A stretch of 64,000 nt of DNA from Neocallimastix lanati (nom. inval.). Taxonomy: Eukaryota > Neocallimastigomycota > Neocallimastigomycetes > Neocallimastigales > Neocallimastigaceae. Made by a program: the position numbers and the translations under genes. Positions within the stretch are counted from its first letter, which is position 1, and the number at the start of each line of letters is the position of its first letter. Location: contig JACVTC010000028.1 in the NCBI GenBank assembly GCA_016946835.1, positions 778,501 through 842,500 of the forward strand. Reading direction: 5' to 3'. Shown piece by piece: positions 1 through 13,942 of the stretch. Under the pieces are notes generated by a model. The model had not been told where the DNA came from. It searched no databases and worked only from the letters and a program-made list of their open reading frames with translations.

Positions 1-110
1 TATTTATATATATATATATTTCTTTACATTAAAAAAAAAAAAAATAAATTTTTTCCATTAATAATAATTTATATTATCAATTATTATATAAATTTATATG
101 AAGGTATAAG

Positions 111-2119
111 AGTTTCGATAATAAATTAGAACGTTCAGTGATATTAAAGACGAATTATGAAGATTTAACTCAATTAGATTCATCATTATCACTTTACGAT
201 GATAATGTAGAGGAGGAAGAAAAATACATGTTGAAATGTCCCTCTTGTCCTGAAAAAGTATTTAGAAAATCAGATGATATGACGGTATTCGAAAAAAATA
301 ATGAAGAAATTGATTTCTATACCAACGAAAAAGTGGTATCTAATAACTGTTGGTCAGAAATTTCTAAATTGAGACACTATGCTTCCATGCTTGAATTATA
401 CAGTGCCTTCAATAAAAAATCAAAACTAACTTATAATTTCATGGAGGAATTTGCTCTCGGGGAAGGTATTAACTATTTAAGTGATTTTGGATTTCATGAT
501 AGTGATCATCTTCTCAATTCAAAAGAGGAAGGATTTTATCCCTTAAAACATAGTAATGACTATATTCATGATTTAGATGATTCTGACAGTGATTTCGATA
601 GTGATTCCGATAGAGGAGATATCACTAATTATATGAATCAAAAAAGAAAAATCATTGAGAAACTAAAAAATGATTCTGAACCCAATAAATCTTCTTCTAA
701 TGACCTTCATTATTCTACCGATTTAAACACGATAGATGACAGTAAAAATACGTTAATTTCTTCATTTAATTCCTTACAAATTAATCAAAATTTCGGTTCA
801 GATGAAAAAATAAATAGAATTCTTGAAGTATTTGATTTCATTAAGGAATATAAAAAGCTGGTTAATAGTGTCAGTATTAAATTTACAAAAAATAAAATTT
901 TAATTAATAATAAGCCACTAGAAAATAGACATCGTTATTCCCTCGATGATTATCAAGTAATGTATAAATTATAAAAATCAAATAGTATGATTTAATAATA
1001 ATAATTATAATAATAATAATAAGAAGAAAGTAAAATATATATATATATATGTATAGACAATTTATAATAATAATACTAATAATAATAATTAATATATATT
1101 TATTTTTTTATATATATGTACCATTTACCTATAATAAAATTAATTTTTATAATAATTATATATATATTTCAAACCAATATATAATATTTATATACAATAA
1201 AATCTATTTTTTTTTTTTTTTTGAATTTTTTTTTTTTCGTTTAACAAAAAAAAAAAAAAAATAATAATAATAATTGAAATTACATAATAATAGGAAATTA
1301 AAACTGTTGGAAATGGAGCCTATGGTAAATTAGTGGAATGTATTCACCTACCCACCAATAAAACAGTAATATTAAAGAGAATACCGGTAAGTAATATTAA
1401 TCACTGGTACATTAATAATGTCATGACCATGGAAGAGTATTCCCTACGAAAAAATATTCATCCCCGTATTATTACTCTACATGATGCCTTTTTCTATTAT
1501 CCAGATTCATCGGATAGGCTGGAAGCGGAAAAAGCAAAAAGTATAACGGCAAAAGCAGCGAAATCTCAATCTTTTGCTAAAAATATTAAAAATAAATTTA
1601 AAAATCTAAATAAGGTGCTAAGAGGAGGAGGAAAAAAGAAAAAGAGAAAGGATAAGGAAAAAGAAAGTGATAAAGGCGATGTTGAAGATAAAAATAAGAA
1701 TCCGAAAGAAGAAGAAGAAGAAGAAGAAAATATAGAGGAAACCGAAGGAGGAGGAGGAGGAGGAGAACCACAGGAACCACCGAAACCTAAAAATGATGAA
1801 TTTGTTTTAGTCACCGAATATTTAGGGAAAGGAAGCATGGATTTATATGATTATATTGAAACGACGGGACCCATCCCAGAAAATAATGTAAGATATATAT
1901 TTGCCCAAATTATAGAAGCAGTATATTTCATGAGTAAAAATGGTTTCAGTCATGGTGATATAAAAGGTAAAGAAAAAAGATAAAGAAAAAAAAAATTTTT
2001 TTTTTTTTTTTTTTTTTATTTATTTTTCATAATAATACTAATGTAATAAGTTATATTTAAATAAATATATATTTATAAATATGTGTATAAAAAAATTTAA
2101 ATATAAACAAAAATATATT

Positions 2120-2169
<50 letters not shown>

Positions 2170-2829
2170 ATAGATGAAAATATTTTAATTGATCCTTCAA
2201 CATTTAGAATTAAATTAATTGGTAAATTTATTTAAATATTGAATTATTAATAATTGTTTTTTTTTTTTTAATTTTTAAAATATAATATAAATTATATTAA
2301 TTATATTATATATATATATATTTAAAAAAATTTTTTTTATGATTTTATAAAATAATTCAATAAACTAAAATAATAATAATAATAATAATAATGATAATAA
2401 TAATAACAACAAAAATAATAATAATAATTGATTAATAAATAAATAATTAAAGATTTTGGTTCAGCAACAACCAATATTGATCATGCAGAAATTCCATATA
2501 CTAAATTCAGAGGAACAAGGAAATATCAAGCCCCTAATATTTATGATAAAGATACTTTTGATCCGTTAGCACAAGATGTTTGGTCATTGGGGGTGATGCT
2601 TTTTGTAATGCTATTTGCTGCTGATCCATTTGCAAGTCCTGAAGAGGCCGCAAGTGTAGATATTTTAGATCAATTATATGAAAATATTCAATATTTAAAA
2701 GTTGAAAAAGGAATGACCATTAGTGAAGAAGCTATCGATTTAATTATTAAAATGCTTGATAAAGATGAAACATCACGTATTACTCTTCAAGAAATTATAT
2801 ATCATTCCTTCTTTAGAATTATGACTTAA
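111..2829 (+). CDS. Serine/threonine protein kinase, 5' end outside window
   Basis: Four exons join in phase: 111-956, 1294-1966, 2174-2221 and 2453-2829 (about 647 codons). No in-frame ATG lies upstream, since a TGA sits at 99-101, and an AG at 109-110 suggests an acceptor, so the first exon is probably upstream of the window. The N-terminal 280 residues are acidic and Ser/Asn-rich and not recognised. The kinase domain begins right after the first intron: glycine loop VGNGAYGKL, lysine in TVILKRI, catalytic loop HGDIKDEN, DFGSA, activation segment GTRKYQAPN, then DVWSLGVML and an Arg in ETSRITL. The DIKDEN and DFGSA wording resembles PIM/PASK-type and fungal Ran1-like CAMK-group kinases. Odd features: HGD replaces HRD (non-RD kinase), APN replaces APE, and a Lys/Glu/Gly-rich insert of roughly 80 residues splits the N-lobe. 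Substrate unknown. Confidence 0.86.
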
Positions 2830-3302
2830 TTTATTTTTTATTTTTTTTTTATTTTTATTTTTATAGTAGAAAAAAAATAATAAGAGTAAAAGCAATACTA
2901 TTAATAATAACAATAACATTAATAGTTAAAATTATCATTAGTTTTTAATCTAAATAGAATTTATTTTATTTTAATAATATTATTATTTAATTATTTTTTT
3001 TTCTTTTTTTTTTTTTTTACATTAGTATAATTTTTTTTTTTTTTTTTTTTAGTTATATCTATCAGTACATTAATATTTTTTTTTATTAAAAAAAAAAAAA
3101 AAAAGAAAAAAAAAAATAATGATAATAATAATTATAATAACTATAAAAAAAAATTAGTTTTATTTTTTTTTTTTTTGTCATTTAGTTAATAACATTAGAA
3201 ACAATATAATTTAATATAATTTAATTAATATATATATATATATATTTAAAAAAATATATTTATTTTAAATCAATTATAGATTTATAAAAAAAAAAAAAAA
3301 AG

Positions 3303-3330
3303 GAAAGAAAGAAAGAAAGAAAGAAAGAAA
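3303..3330. repeat. GAAA microsatellite
   Basis: Seven tandem GAAA units in the spacer downstream of the kinase gene. Confidence 0.9.
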
Positions 3331-3710
3331 ATTATTTATAAATATAAAAAAAGAAAAAAATTAATTATTTTCTTTTCATTTTGAATTTTTGATTATTCTA
3401 TCTCTGTAAAAAATACTACTACTACTATTAATAATAATAATAATAATAATAAAAATTGTATATTTATTAATTGTATTAAAAAAAAAGATTTATAAATTTT
3501 TATTTAAAATACTAATATAATAAAGACAAAATAAAAAAAAAAAAAAAAAAAAATTATTATTATTAATTTTTTTTAATAAAAATTTCATTTCATATCAAAT
3601 AATCCTAAAAACACCTCCATTATTTCATTCAACAATCTCATTGACATTTCGCTCATTCTCGACACTTATTTTAAATTTTAAAATATTTATTATATTAATT
3701 TATTTTTCTT

Positions 3711-3741
<31 letters not shown>

Positions 3742-4862
3742 GGATATAATAAAATTTAATATAAAGAAATATATATATATATATAAATATAAATAATTAC
3801 TAAAATAAATATTTCATTTTTATATAAAAATATTTATTTTTTAAACAATAACTCATAAATATTATCCAAGTAATAATTAATAATAAAAGTAATAATACAT
3901 AATAATTATAAAAAATAAAATAATTAATAGATAAATAAATAATGAAATAAATAAAAAATAAAATAATTAATAAATAAATAAATAATGAAATAAATAAAAA
4001 ATAAAATAATTAATAAATAAATAAATAATGAAATAAATAAGATTTAAATAAATAATAAACAATTTTTTAAATGAAAATCAAAAATTTAATAAAATAATTA
4101 CTAGAATAATAGAATGTTATAGATTTTATGATTTTATTATATTATGAATATTATGCATGATTTATTTCTTCAATGTAATATTTAAGTACTGATTAATATT
4201 TAAATAGTGTTGTAGTAACACTATTTTAGTATAAATAAAACAAAAATTCTCGAAAGTCATATTATCTTCTTTAATAAATTTTTATAATGAAGATGGTATT
4301 ATTATTAAATAATTTATAATAAAATTTTGATATAGTTAATATTATTAGATAAATTATATACGTGGTAGTTTTCTTTTTTAATTAAATATTCAATTGGGGT
4401 TTTCTATTATAGTGCATTAATCTATCACATTAATACTTTACTCTTAATGGTAAAATTAATATAAAAAAAAAATAAAACAAAAATAAAACTATATAGAACA
4501 TAAATTATTAATAAAAATATTTCTATATATAAAGTATAACATGAATTATTAAATCAATTTTTTTTGATAATAATTCATGATGGTTTACAACATATATATA
4601 TACTTTATTTTCTATTTCTTTTTAACATTAAAAATCAATTTAATATTATCATATAAAAATGATATAAAAATGATATAAATTTTATAAATTTAAATTATAA
4701 ATAATAATAAAAATATATAATAAAGGAAACCAAATCAATGATCTTGTTAAAATAAATTGCTAATTATAAATTAATCTATTTTAATATAAAATAGAAAATT
4801 ATTTTATAAAATTATTTCTATTTTATTTTATTTTTTAAAATTAAGTAGATTATTTAAGATTT

Positions 4863-5075
4863 TACTCTTTTTAAAGTTTTAAAGAAAAAAAGTTTAAATA
4901 ATAAATAAATTATAATAAATTATAATAAAAAAGTACTCTTTTTAAAGTTTTAAAGAAAAAAAGTTTAAATAATAAATAAATTATAATAATTTATAATAAA
5001 AAAGTACTCTTTTTAAAGTTTTAAAGAAAAAAAGTTTAAATAATAAATAAATTATAATAAATTATAATAAAAAAG
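4863..5075. repeat. Triplicated 71-bp unit with internal hairpin
   Basis: Three head-to-tail copies begin at 4863, 4934 and 5005, exactly 71 bp apart and nearly identical. Each begins TACTCTTTTTAAAGTTTTAA, and the run CTTTTTAAAG/TTTAAAGAAAAAAAG inside it can fold back on itself. Copies differ only by small changes in the ATAAATTATAATAAA tail. Confidence 0.9.
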
Positions 5076-5283
5076 TAATAAATGTTAGAAATAAAGTAAT
5101 TTAGTATATTTATTTATATTTAATTATAAATTAAATATGTATGTATGTATGTTATATAAATGTATGAGGCACATGTGTAATGTACATCAGAGTTTTATAT
5201 GTACAAATATAATTGAATTAAATTTATAAGTAAATGATTAAATTAATAATAACCTTTAACAAAAATAATAATAATTATATATG

Positions 5284-5607
5284 GGGATCGTGTATTTCGT
5301 AATGTGGCGTATAAAATTTATTAAATAAAGCCATACATTTTTAAGATTTTCCATACAATCATAAATAAATATAAATAATTATTATTTTAAAAGAAATAAT
5401 AATATATTTTTTCAATTAAATATTATTAAATAATTATTTCCAAAGAAATAATAATATATTCTATTAAAAAAGAATTATAAAAAATTATTTTTATAATTGA
5501 ATATTAATAAATTATGTACATATAAAAAAGAATATTTATTATTTATTTATTAAAAACAAGTCACATACATAAATACGCCACATTGAGAAATGCACTAGAT
5601 TCATTAC
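5284..5607. mobile_element. Possible old MITE-like element with imperfect terminal inverted repeats
   Basis: The left end reads GTGTATTTCGTAATGTGGCG. The right end, on the reverse strand, reads GTGCATTTCTCAATGTGGCG, so the two ends form an imperfect 20-bp inverted repeat about 320 bp apart. The motif resembles the GCATTTCGCCAAGTGGCG ends of the clearer MITE at 23,670-24,038, which suggests the same family. No target-site duplication could be found. No coding capacity. Confidence 0.5.
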
Positions 5608-8205
5608 ATATAATTTATAAAAGTGATCATTACAAAATAAAAACATAAAATAATATATAAATATATAAATATTGAATATCGAATATAAAATATTTAAATT
5701 AATGGTTTATATGTCATTTCTGGTAAATGGATAATTAATTTCGCATCATTTCATTTTTTAAAATTTATATTTCGATTAATGCTACTGAAGTAAAAATAGC
5801 TACAATAGTTTTCATATATGTTAAATAAAAAGTCAAAAAAGTTTATTTTTTTATTTTTCATTATTAAATAGTTCGATTATGAGATTATGATTATTTTTTT
5901 TATTTTCATTATTAAATAGTTCAATTATAATTATTATTATTATTTTTTTTTTATAATTATTATTAAAACTATGTTTTTTTTTCATTAAAAAATAGTTCGA
6001 TTATAATAACTATATTAATATCAAAAAAAAAAATAATAATAAATAATAAATACCAAATAATAAATAATAAATACCAAATAATAAATAATATATACCAAAT
6101 AAAAAATACCAAATAATAAATAATAAATAATAAATAATAAATAATAAATAATTAAATAATAAATAATAATAATTAGTAATAATAATAATAAATAATAATA
6201 ATAATAAGTAATAATAATAATAAATAATAAATGATAATATTATCAAAAAAATAATTTATTATTATAAATAATAAATAATAAATAATAAATGATAATATTA
6301 TCAAAAAATAATTTATTATTTTATTTCTTCGATAAATATATGATATTATATGATATTATATAACATATTTATATTTGTATTTTAATTATTAATTAATATT
6401 TATTAAATTATTTAATTTTTTACGTATACACTTATATTTACTATTATTTCATGGCTTTTTTATTTAGACATATATTATTTATACACTTATTTCAGATATT
6501 TCCTTCTAATTCTACTAAATAATTAATATAAAATTTAAAAAAAAAAATGGTTGAAGAATATTAATAATTAAAAATAGTTACTAATAGATAAATATAATAT
6601 TATATTTAATGCTTTATTCGCGTATAATTTCCGCTTTCTCCATTCGAATGAAATTAAAGTTCGACATAAATAAATTACAATTAATATTACATTTTATCAG
6701 CTATTGGCTTATAATTATTAAATCCAATTTATAATTTTTAATTAGATACAATTAAATATAATATAAATACAAATATATTATATTAAATGTAATTGCTAAA
6801 ATTTATTAAATGTAATTGCTAAAATTAGAAAATTTTTCATTTTAGGAAAATTAAATATTACTATTAATATAATTTATTTGATTATATAATGTTAATTTAA
6901 ATTGATTATATTATATATATAATCCATTTATATAAAAAATGTAACAATAAAATAATATTTATAATTTATTAAAATAAATAAATTTAAATACATTTTTATG
7001 ATATTTATTATTTAATATTTATTGTTTATCCTTATATAAATAATGTAATATAATATACATAAACTTTAAAAGTTATTGAGTGTTAATATAAATTATCAAC
7101 TCTGTATATTAATTAATATAAATAATTAGTAATATATTAAAAAGGATAAAATGTAGAAAGTTTATTATCAATGCTTTATATTAATTAATATAACTAATTA
7201 GTAATGTTTAAAAAAAAAAAAATGAACTGTTTTTTTTTTTATTTATTTATTTATTTATCTATCCATCTATATTTAATTATTTAATTATTTAATTAATTAA
7301 TTATTTATTTATTTAATTATTTATTTAATTATTTATCTTAATAATTTATAATTTATTTATAATATTTCATATTTAATATTTTTTTTTTTAATATTTAATA
7401 TTTTTTATTTATAATTTATAATTTATATTTTAATATTTTGATATTGATATTTATATTTATATTTACATATTTATATTTATTTTATATTTATATTTATATT
7501 TACTTGTAAATAATAAGTATATAAAAAGAATTTAATATATTTTTTAATAATATTATGTAAAATAGGTTTAAAAAAATTTTTTTTTTGTGAAGTTTAAATT
7601 TTTTTTTTTTTTGTATTATTTGTAAATATTTATTTCTATTTAAATATTTTATATCTACTTAAGATTAAAAGTAAAAAAAGTACTTATTCAGGAGATAGTA
7701 ATAATAGAAGTATATATTTATATATATAAAAGTATTTAAAAATTTAAAATAAAAATATTATATTTATTATTTATTTTATAATTTATTATTTATTTTAAAT
7801 TTTAAATTTTATTTATTTGAATTTAATATATATATTCGAAATTAAGAAAATAAAGTAAATTAGCAATAAAATAACAATTTTTTTTTTTTTTTAAAAAAAA
7901 AGATAAAAATAAAATAAAACATAATAGAAATATTAAAATATAAAATTTTATTATATAAATAAATTTATAGAAAGGAATAATTAAAATATAAAATTATATT
8001 TTATAATTAAATTTATAGAAAGTAATAATTAAAGAATTTCATAACTTTCTAATTTTGAGTAATATTTAGAGTAATTCTTTAATTTTAAAATAAATTACAA
8101 ATCATAAAACAAGAAATTAAAAAAAAAAGCTTTTTTAATAGGCAAAATAAAGAATAAAAAGAATATAAAAGATATTTTATATAGATAGAATTAATTAAAA
8201 AAAAA

Positions 8206-10649
8206 ATGGATGCGGTAATAAATAATCAAATACCTAAAGACCTTGATGAGGGAAATAGGAAAAGGGAAGCAGAGTTATTGCAGAAACCAAAAATTAAAAA
8301 GGCAAATGAAGGTAAAATAAATAAATAAAAAAGAAAAAGAATAAATAGTATTAAAATATAAAAATTTATAATAAAAATTTTATAATAAATATTAAAAATA
8401 TATTATTAAAATGACTGACCAAAAAAAAAAATATTGTTATATAATATTATTTATTAAAAGCAGAAGTAAATTCAAGAAAAAAACCAGGAAGAAAAAGATT
8501 AGAAGTAACAGAGTCCAATACTAAAAAAGAGAAAAATAGAGTTGCTCAAAGAGCATGGAGAGAAAGAAAAGAAAAGTAAAATTAAAATATAATGTTAATC
8601 ATAAATATTTTTTTTTATAAAATATTGATATTTGGTAATAAATTGGAAATTAATTTTGTAAATATAATGTATAAAAAAAAAAGGTATGTGTTAGAATTAG
8701 AAGCAAAAATCGCAGAATTAGAAAGTGCAAAAAATAAATCAGAAAGCGAAAAGCAACAATTAAAAATGATTATAGAAAAGTTAAGATCAGAAAATACATA
8801 TTTAAAAAACGCAACTTCATTTATCTTCACACCTACTAAAGGTAATAAAAAAGATATATATTTAATAAAATTATAAAAATAATTTTAAAAAAAAAGTTAA
8901 TAAAAAAAAAAAGAAATATTTAAAATAAAAAGTTAATAATAAAAAAAAAAAAAGAAATATTAAAAAAAAAATAAGTAATAGAATAATTGTATAATAACTT
9001 TTTTTATTTTTTGTTTATTATTTATTTAAAAAGAAACTGAAATGTTCATGGAACAAAATAAATTAAAAATATTACAACAAAAGAATATGAAGCAAAGCAA
9101 TCCAGAATTATTAAATAGTTCAATTTCTTTAGGCGCGCAAACTCCAGTTAATCCAGAATTAATTAATGAACCAGTTCAAACAGTTCCATCTAATGGAATT
9201 AATGAAAATATGTTATCAGAAAGTAATCCAGAAATTTTAGATGAAATCTATAAATTAATGAATATACAAAATCCAGAATTAATGGCATATCAAAATAATA
9301 CTATTCCTTCAAAGGATAGTACGCTTCCAATCACAAATATTAGCGCTCAAGAATCAATTAATTCGAATTTAATTACTTCAAATTCAGTTATGAATAGTAA
9401 TTCTGCGCCATTATGTTCTGAAATAATATCATCAGGTAGTAATAATGAAGTATTAGCATCTCTTAATAATTCTACAAATAATAGTTTGTATAATGTGGTG
9501 GGACCAATGCAAAAAGAAAATATTGTTATTCCAAGTAATTATGAAGTAAATACAGTAGTACCAACAACTAGTACAACAGATCCAAATCTAATATTATTAA
9601 TGAATGAACAAAATAATCCAAATCAAGTTTTGCTAAATCAACAACCAATAAATACTATAAATCAAAATATAATAGGATCTACTAATCCAGAGGTCATGCA
9701 AAATCCATTGACTACACCTCTTACTAATCAACCAATAGACCAAAATTCATTGCTTGCAATGACAATGTTAAATAATGCCCCATCAACATCATTTGAAAAC
9801 ATACAACCTTCAACTATAGCAGCTCCAACAACTATCCAAAATATAGATAATAATTTATACGCATTAAACGGATTAGAATTAAACAATAATATTAATCATA
9901 ACTTATCTAAACCAATTATTAGTGGAAGTATGAATTATCGTACCGAAGCTGTTAAAGAAAAGAGTCAACCAATTACAGATGAATTATTTAATAATATGAT
10001 TCAAATGTTACATAAACAACAACAACCTAATATAGATGGAGGTGATGAAGATGATATGTTTATTAACCAATTAAATCAAAACGCTAGAGTATTATATACA
10101 AATACTGTTACAGGAATACCATCTCCAACGAGTACAATTGTCTATGGTAAAGAAAAGACATCTACTCAAGAAAATAATAGTATGCATCTTCCATACACAC
10201 CAGAAGATCTTGATTCTGATTCTAATAGAAGTGGTGAAGGTGTTGAAATAAAGCAAAGAACAATTGAAGATAGTGATAGTAGCAGTAATCTTCGTGAAAT
10301 TAAAAATGAAGACAAGCGTAGTAATTCTACTCATTCTACTTTACAATTCCCAGCAGAACAGAAACCAACTAAATTAAACATACCTTATTCTGTATTCCCA
10401 AGAGTAACTCAAGAAACTGTTGATGGTTTCATTAATGATAATAAATTAAGTGAAGAAGAAATTGAATGCTTATGTTCTGAATTAAAGAATAAGGCCACTT
10501 GCAAAGAAAAATTAAGATATATTTCCCAAAATATAGAATTGAAAGGTTGGAATATAGATGCTTGGGAAAGAGGTAAATTAAAATTTATCGAAGAAGCAAA
10601 GAAAAAAGAAAAGGAAAATGAACAAATAAAGCAAGAAAATATTGAATGA
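8206..10649 (+). CDS. Yap1/Pap1-like bZIP transcription factor
   Basis: Four exons in phase: 8206-8311, 8461-8575, 8684-8841 and 9034-10649 (664 residues). The ATG at 8206 starts MDAVINNQIP after an A-rich leader. Exon 2 holds the fungal AP-1 basic region NRVAQRAWRERKEK, preceded by a basic PGRKR stretch. Exon 3 holds the heptad zipper starting YVLELEAKIAELESAK. The large last exon is Asn/Ser/Thr-rich, as activation regions often are. Near the C-terminus, LCSELKNKATC resembles the C-terminal cysteine-rich domain of Yap1/Pap1, where redox-active cysteines mask the nuclear export signal. Expected role, from the family: nuclear activator of oxidative-stress genes. An NPE[LIV] motif recurs at least five times between the zipper and mid-protein. 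An intron falls inside the basic region-zipper junction. Confidence 0.9.
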
Positions 10650-12071
10650 AATTGAAAAAAAAAAAAATTAAAAAGGATAAAATTATTTATTAATAAAAAA
10701 AAATTTATTTTTAATACCAAAATATAAAAATTTATAACAAATTAAAAAGAAAAAGAAAAAATTTCTCATAAAAATAGTTAATTATGAATATAATAATAAT
10801 ATAATATTTTAATAATTTAAAAAGTTATTAATATTTAATTAATAATCCTTTTTATTATTATTATTATTACTATTATTAATATATAGTCATTTAATATAAA
10901 ATATATATATTGTTTTAGTATTATCTGTTTATACTTAATTTTTAAAATTATACATTATATATATAAGTATAAATATTTTCCTTTTTTTTTTTTTTTTTTT
11001 ATAATCTTTACCCTATTTTTAATTCTAATCTATTATAGTTAAATTATTTAAATATGCAATATTAACTAATGGTTTTTTTTTTTTTTTTTTTTTAAATTAT
11101 TATTATTATTTTCTTATTAAAAGGAAATAATAATAATAGTGTTAAAAAAAAATTAAATAATATTAATTTTAAAATAGAATATAGTATACTAATAATTAAA
11201 AAAAAAAAAAATATATATATATATATATATAAAATTATTATAAAAAAAAAAATGTTTTTTATTTCTTTTATTTTAAAAAAATAACAAACATTTTTTATTT
11301 TCACTTTTTTTCCTTTTTTCTTTTATTTTTTATTTTTTATTATCATTATTATTTTTTTTTATTATTATTTTCAGCAATAATAATAAAAAATATATATATA
11401 AAAAAAATAAAAGAAAAAGGAAGTATTGTAATCGTAATAATAAATAGATAAATAAAATAAAAAAAATAAAAAAAAATATTAAATAAGTATTAAAATAAAA
11501 TAAAAAAAAAATTAAATAAGTAGAAGTAATTGAAATATCTCAACAAAATGAAATAAAAAATATATATTTATAAATTTATAAAAAAAAAAAAATAAAAAAT
11601 AAAAATAAAAAAAATAAAATAAAATAAAAAAGATAAGCTTTTTAAATTTTTAATTATTTAATTTATATATATTTATTAATTTTAATTAATAATAATTATT
11701 TTTTCCACGATCTTTTTCTACCTGGTAAAAATAATAATAATTTTTTTTTTTTAAATTAAAAAAAAAGGATAAACTTAATAATAAAAAATAATAAAAATAA
11801 AAATAATAAAATAATAAAACAAAAATAAAAATATGCTAATTATTAATTATATTTAGCCTAATTTTTATTTTTAATTTTTAATTTTTAATTATTATTATTA
11901 TTATTATTATTATTTTTATATTATTATTATTATTATTTTTATTTTATTAAATAGTTGTTAATATTTAGTATTTAATATTTATTTTATTCTTTTATAAGGT
12001 TTTAAAAACCAACATTCATGAATATGGATCAATTTATTATCTTATTTTTAATTAATATTATTGACTGTTAA

Positions 12072-12318
12072 TTATTTATTATTTATTATTTATTATTTAT
12101 TATTCCATTAATTTATTATTTATTATTTATTATTTATTCAATTATTCAATTATTTATTATTTATTATTTATTCAATTATTCAATTATTTGTTATTTATTA
12201 TTTATTATTTATTATTTATTATTTATTATTTATTATTTATTATTTATTATTTATTATTTATTATTTATTATTTATTATCTATTATTTATTATTTATTATT
12301 TATTATTTATTATTTAAT
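12072..12318. repeat. TTATTTATTA satellite
   Basis: About 250 bp of near-continuous TATTATT/TATTTAT units with a few TCAATTATTCAATTA interruptions in the first half. Confidence 0.85.
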
Positions 12319-12864
12319 AATTCACTTATTTATTATTTATTTATTTATATAATTTTTTTTTCATATATATTTTGTTTTTTTATATTTAATTAGTATATGT
12401 TATATATAGAAATTATTAATCATTTGTACCTAATTTAAAATATATTTTGTCTCATTGTAATTAATTAATTTTTTTTTTAAAAAGATCTTCCTAATTAGTG
12501 TGCGTATTAACTAAAATTCTTCATATGATTTTGATATGATTTAAAAAAAAATTTTTTTTTTATTTTTAGTCTGTTTTAATGACGAATTCCATAATAAATA
12601 GAGTTTATTAATTAAAATAAAAATAATTTAACTTTTTTTTTTTTTTTTTTTTTTATTTTCATTTTTTATTTTTATTTTTATTAATTATATGATTTGTAAA
12701 AATGAGAGAATCTATTTATTTATAAAGATTTATAATAAATTCAAACATCATATTATAACTATTTTATAACTATTTTAATGTATACGAAAAAGCATGCAAT
12801 ACAGTTTTATTTAAATGCTTTTTTTTTTAATAGTTTATTTATTATATCTTTTTTATTTATTTCT

Positions 12865-12896
<32 letters not shown>

Positions 12897-13324
12897 TTAC
12901 TTTAATACAAAGTCTGTTTGAAATTAAAATTAAAATATTTTTTTTTTAATTATTTTTAAAATAAATAAATAAATAAAAAAAAAAAAAAAAAAAAGATTGA
13001 GTAAAATAATTCAATATTACTAAATTAGTCAATATTAATTTTTCTTTTTTGAATTTTTTTTTTTTTTTTTAGTTCTGATTCATATGAAAAAATAGAAATA
13101 AAAAAAATAAAAAAGGAATAAAAAAAAGTAATTTCAAATTTCAAATTTTTATATATTTAAAAAACTATAATAAACTACTATTATTTTAATTATATGATTG
13201 AAAACTCATATAAATAATATAATTTTCTTTTCTTTTCTTTTCTATTTAATTTAGAATAATTATAATATTTTTGTATATTTAACTGTAATTAAAAAGTTAA
13301 TAGTTTGTATTAATAAAAAAAAAA

Positions 13325-13543
13325 ATAATGATAGTAAATAATTAATATTACTACAAAAAAAAAAAAAGATGGTGGTTAATAATTGATATCATAAAAAAAA
13401 AGATGGTGGTTAGTAGTTAGTTTTATAAATAAAAAAAAAAAAATAATGATAGTAAATAATTAATATTACTACAAAAAAAAAAGATGGTGGTTAATAATTG
13501 ATATCATAAAAAAAAAGATGGTGGTTAGTAGTTAGTTTTATAA

Positions 13544-13545
<2 letters not shown>
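13325..13545. repeat. 118-bp tandem duplication
   Basis: Two head-to-tail copies start at 13,325 and 13,443 (ATAATGATAGTAAATAATTA). Within each copy the motif AAAAGATGGTGGTTA itself occurs twice. The copies differ mainly in A-run length, so the duplication looks recent. Confidence 0.9.
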
Positions 13546-13578
<33 letters not shown>

Positions 13579-13896
13579 TGTTTTTGTTATTACAGACAAA
13601 AAAAAAATTTAAACTTATCAAACTTATTCCTCTGATGAAAATACGTAATTTATAATGAATAAATTTAATGTCAAAAAAAAGAAAAAAATAAAAAGAATTT
13701 TTTTTTTCATTATGTATAAATCTCTAGTAATAATATCATAATATATATTGATGGTATAAATTCGAGTAGCTGTGAAATAAAATTTTAAATGAAAGTGAAC
13801 TTATTATTATTATGATAATTATTATTATTGTTATTGTTATTGTTATTGTTATTGTTATTATTTTTTTTTTTTTTTGAGAAATATAACATTGTGAAC

Positions 13897-13942
<46 letters not shown>

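Larger units (their letters stand above)
2830..8205. other. AT-rich intergenic spacer, no convincing gene
   Basis: Five kilobases of A/T homopolymers, short direct repeats and hairpins. The items worth naming are listed separately: a GAAA microsatellite, a triplicated 71-bp unit and an inverted-repeat element. A near-exact repeat with the motif AATTAATAAATAAATAAATA occurs three times around 3,930-4,035. Direct repeats also occur near 6,780-6,830 and 7,070-7,210. No long reading frame with normal codon use is visible on either strand. Confidence 0.7.

Noticed and set aside
1566-1838. Minus-strand Ser/Pro-rich frames
   Set aside because: Antisense shadow of the Lys/Glu/Gly-rich insert in the kinase exon.
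11698-11730. Minus-strand CCAGGTAGAAAAAGATCG, similar to the PGRKR codons of the bZIP gene
   Set aside because: Only about 16 bases match and the flanks do not; likely chance.
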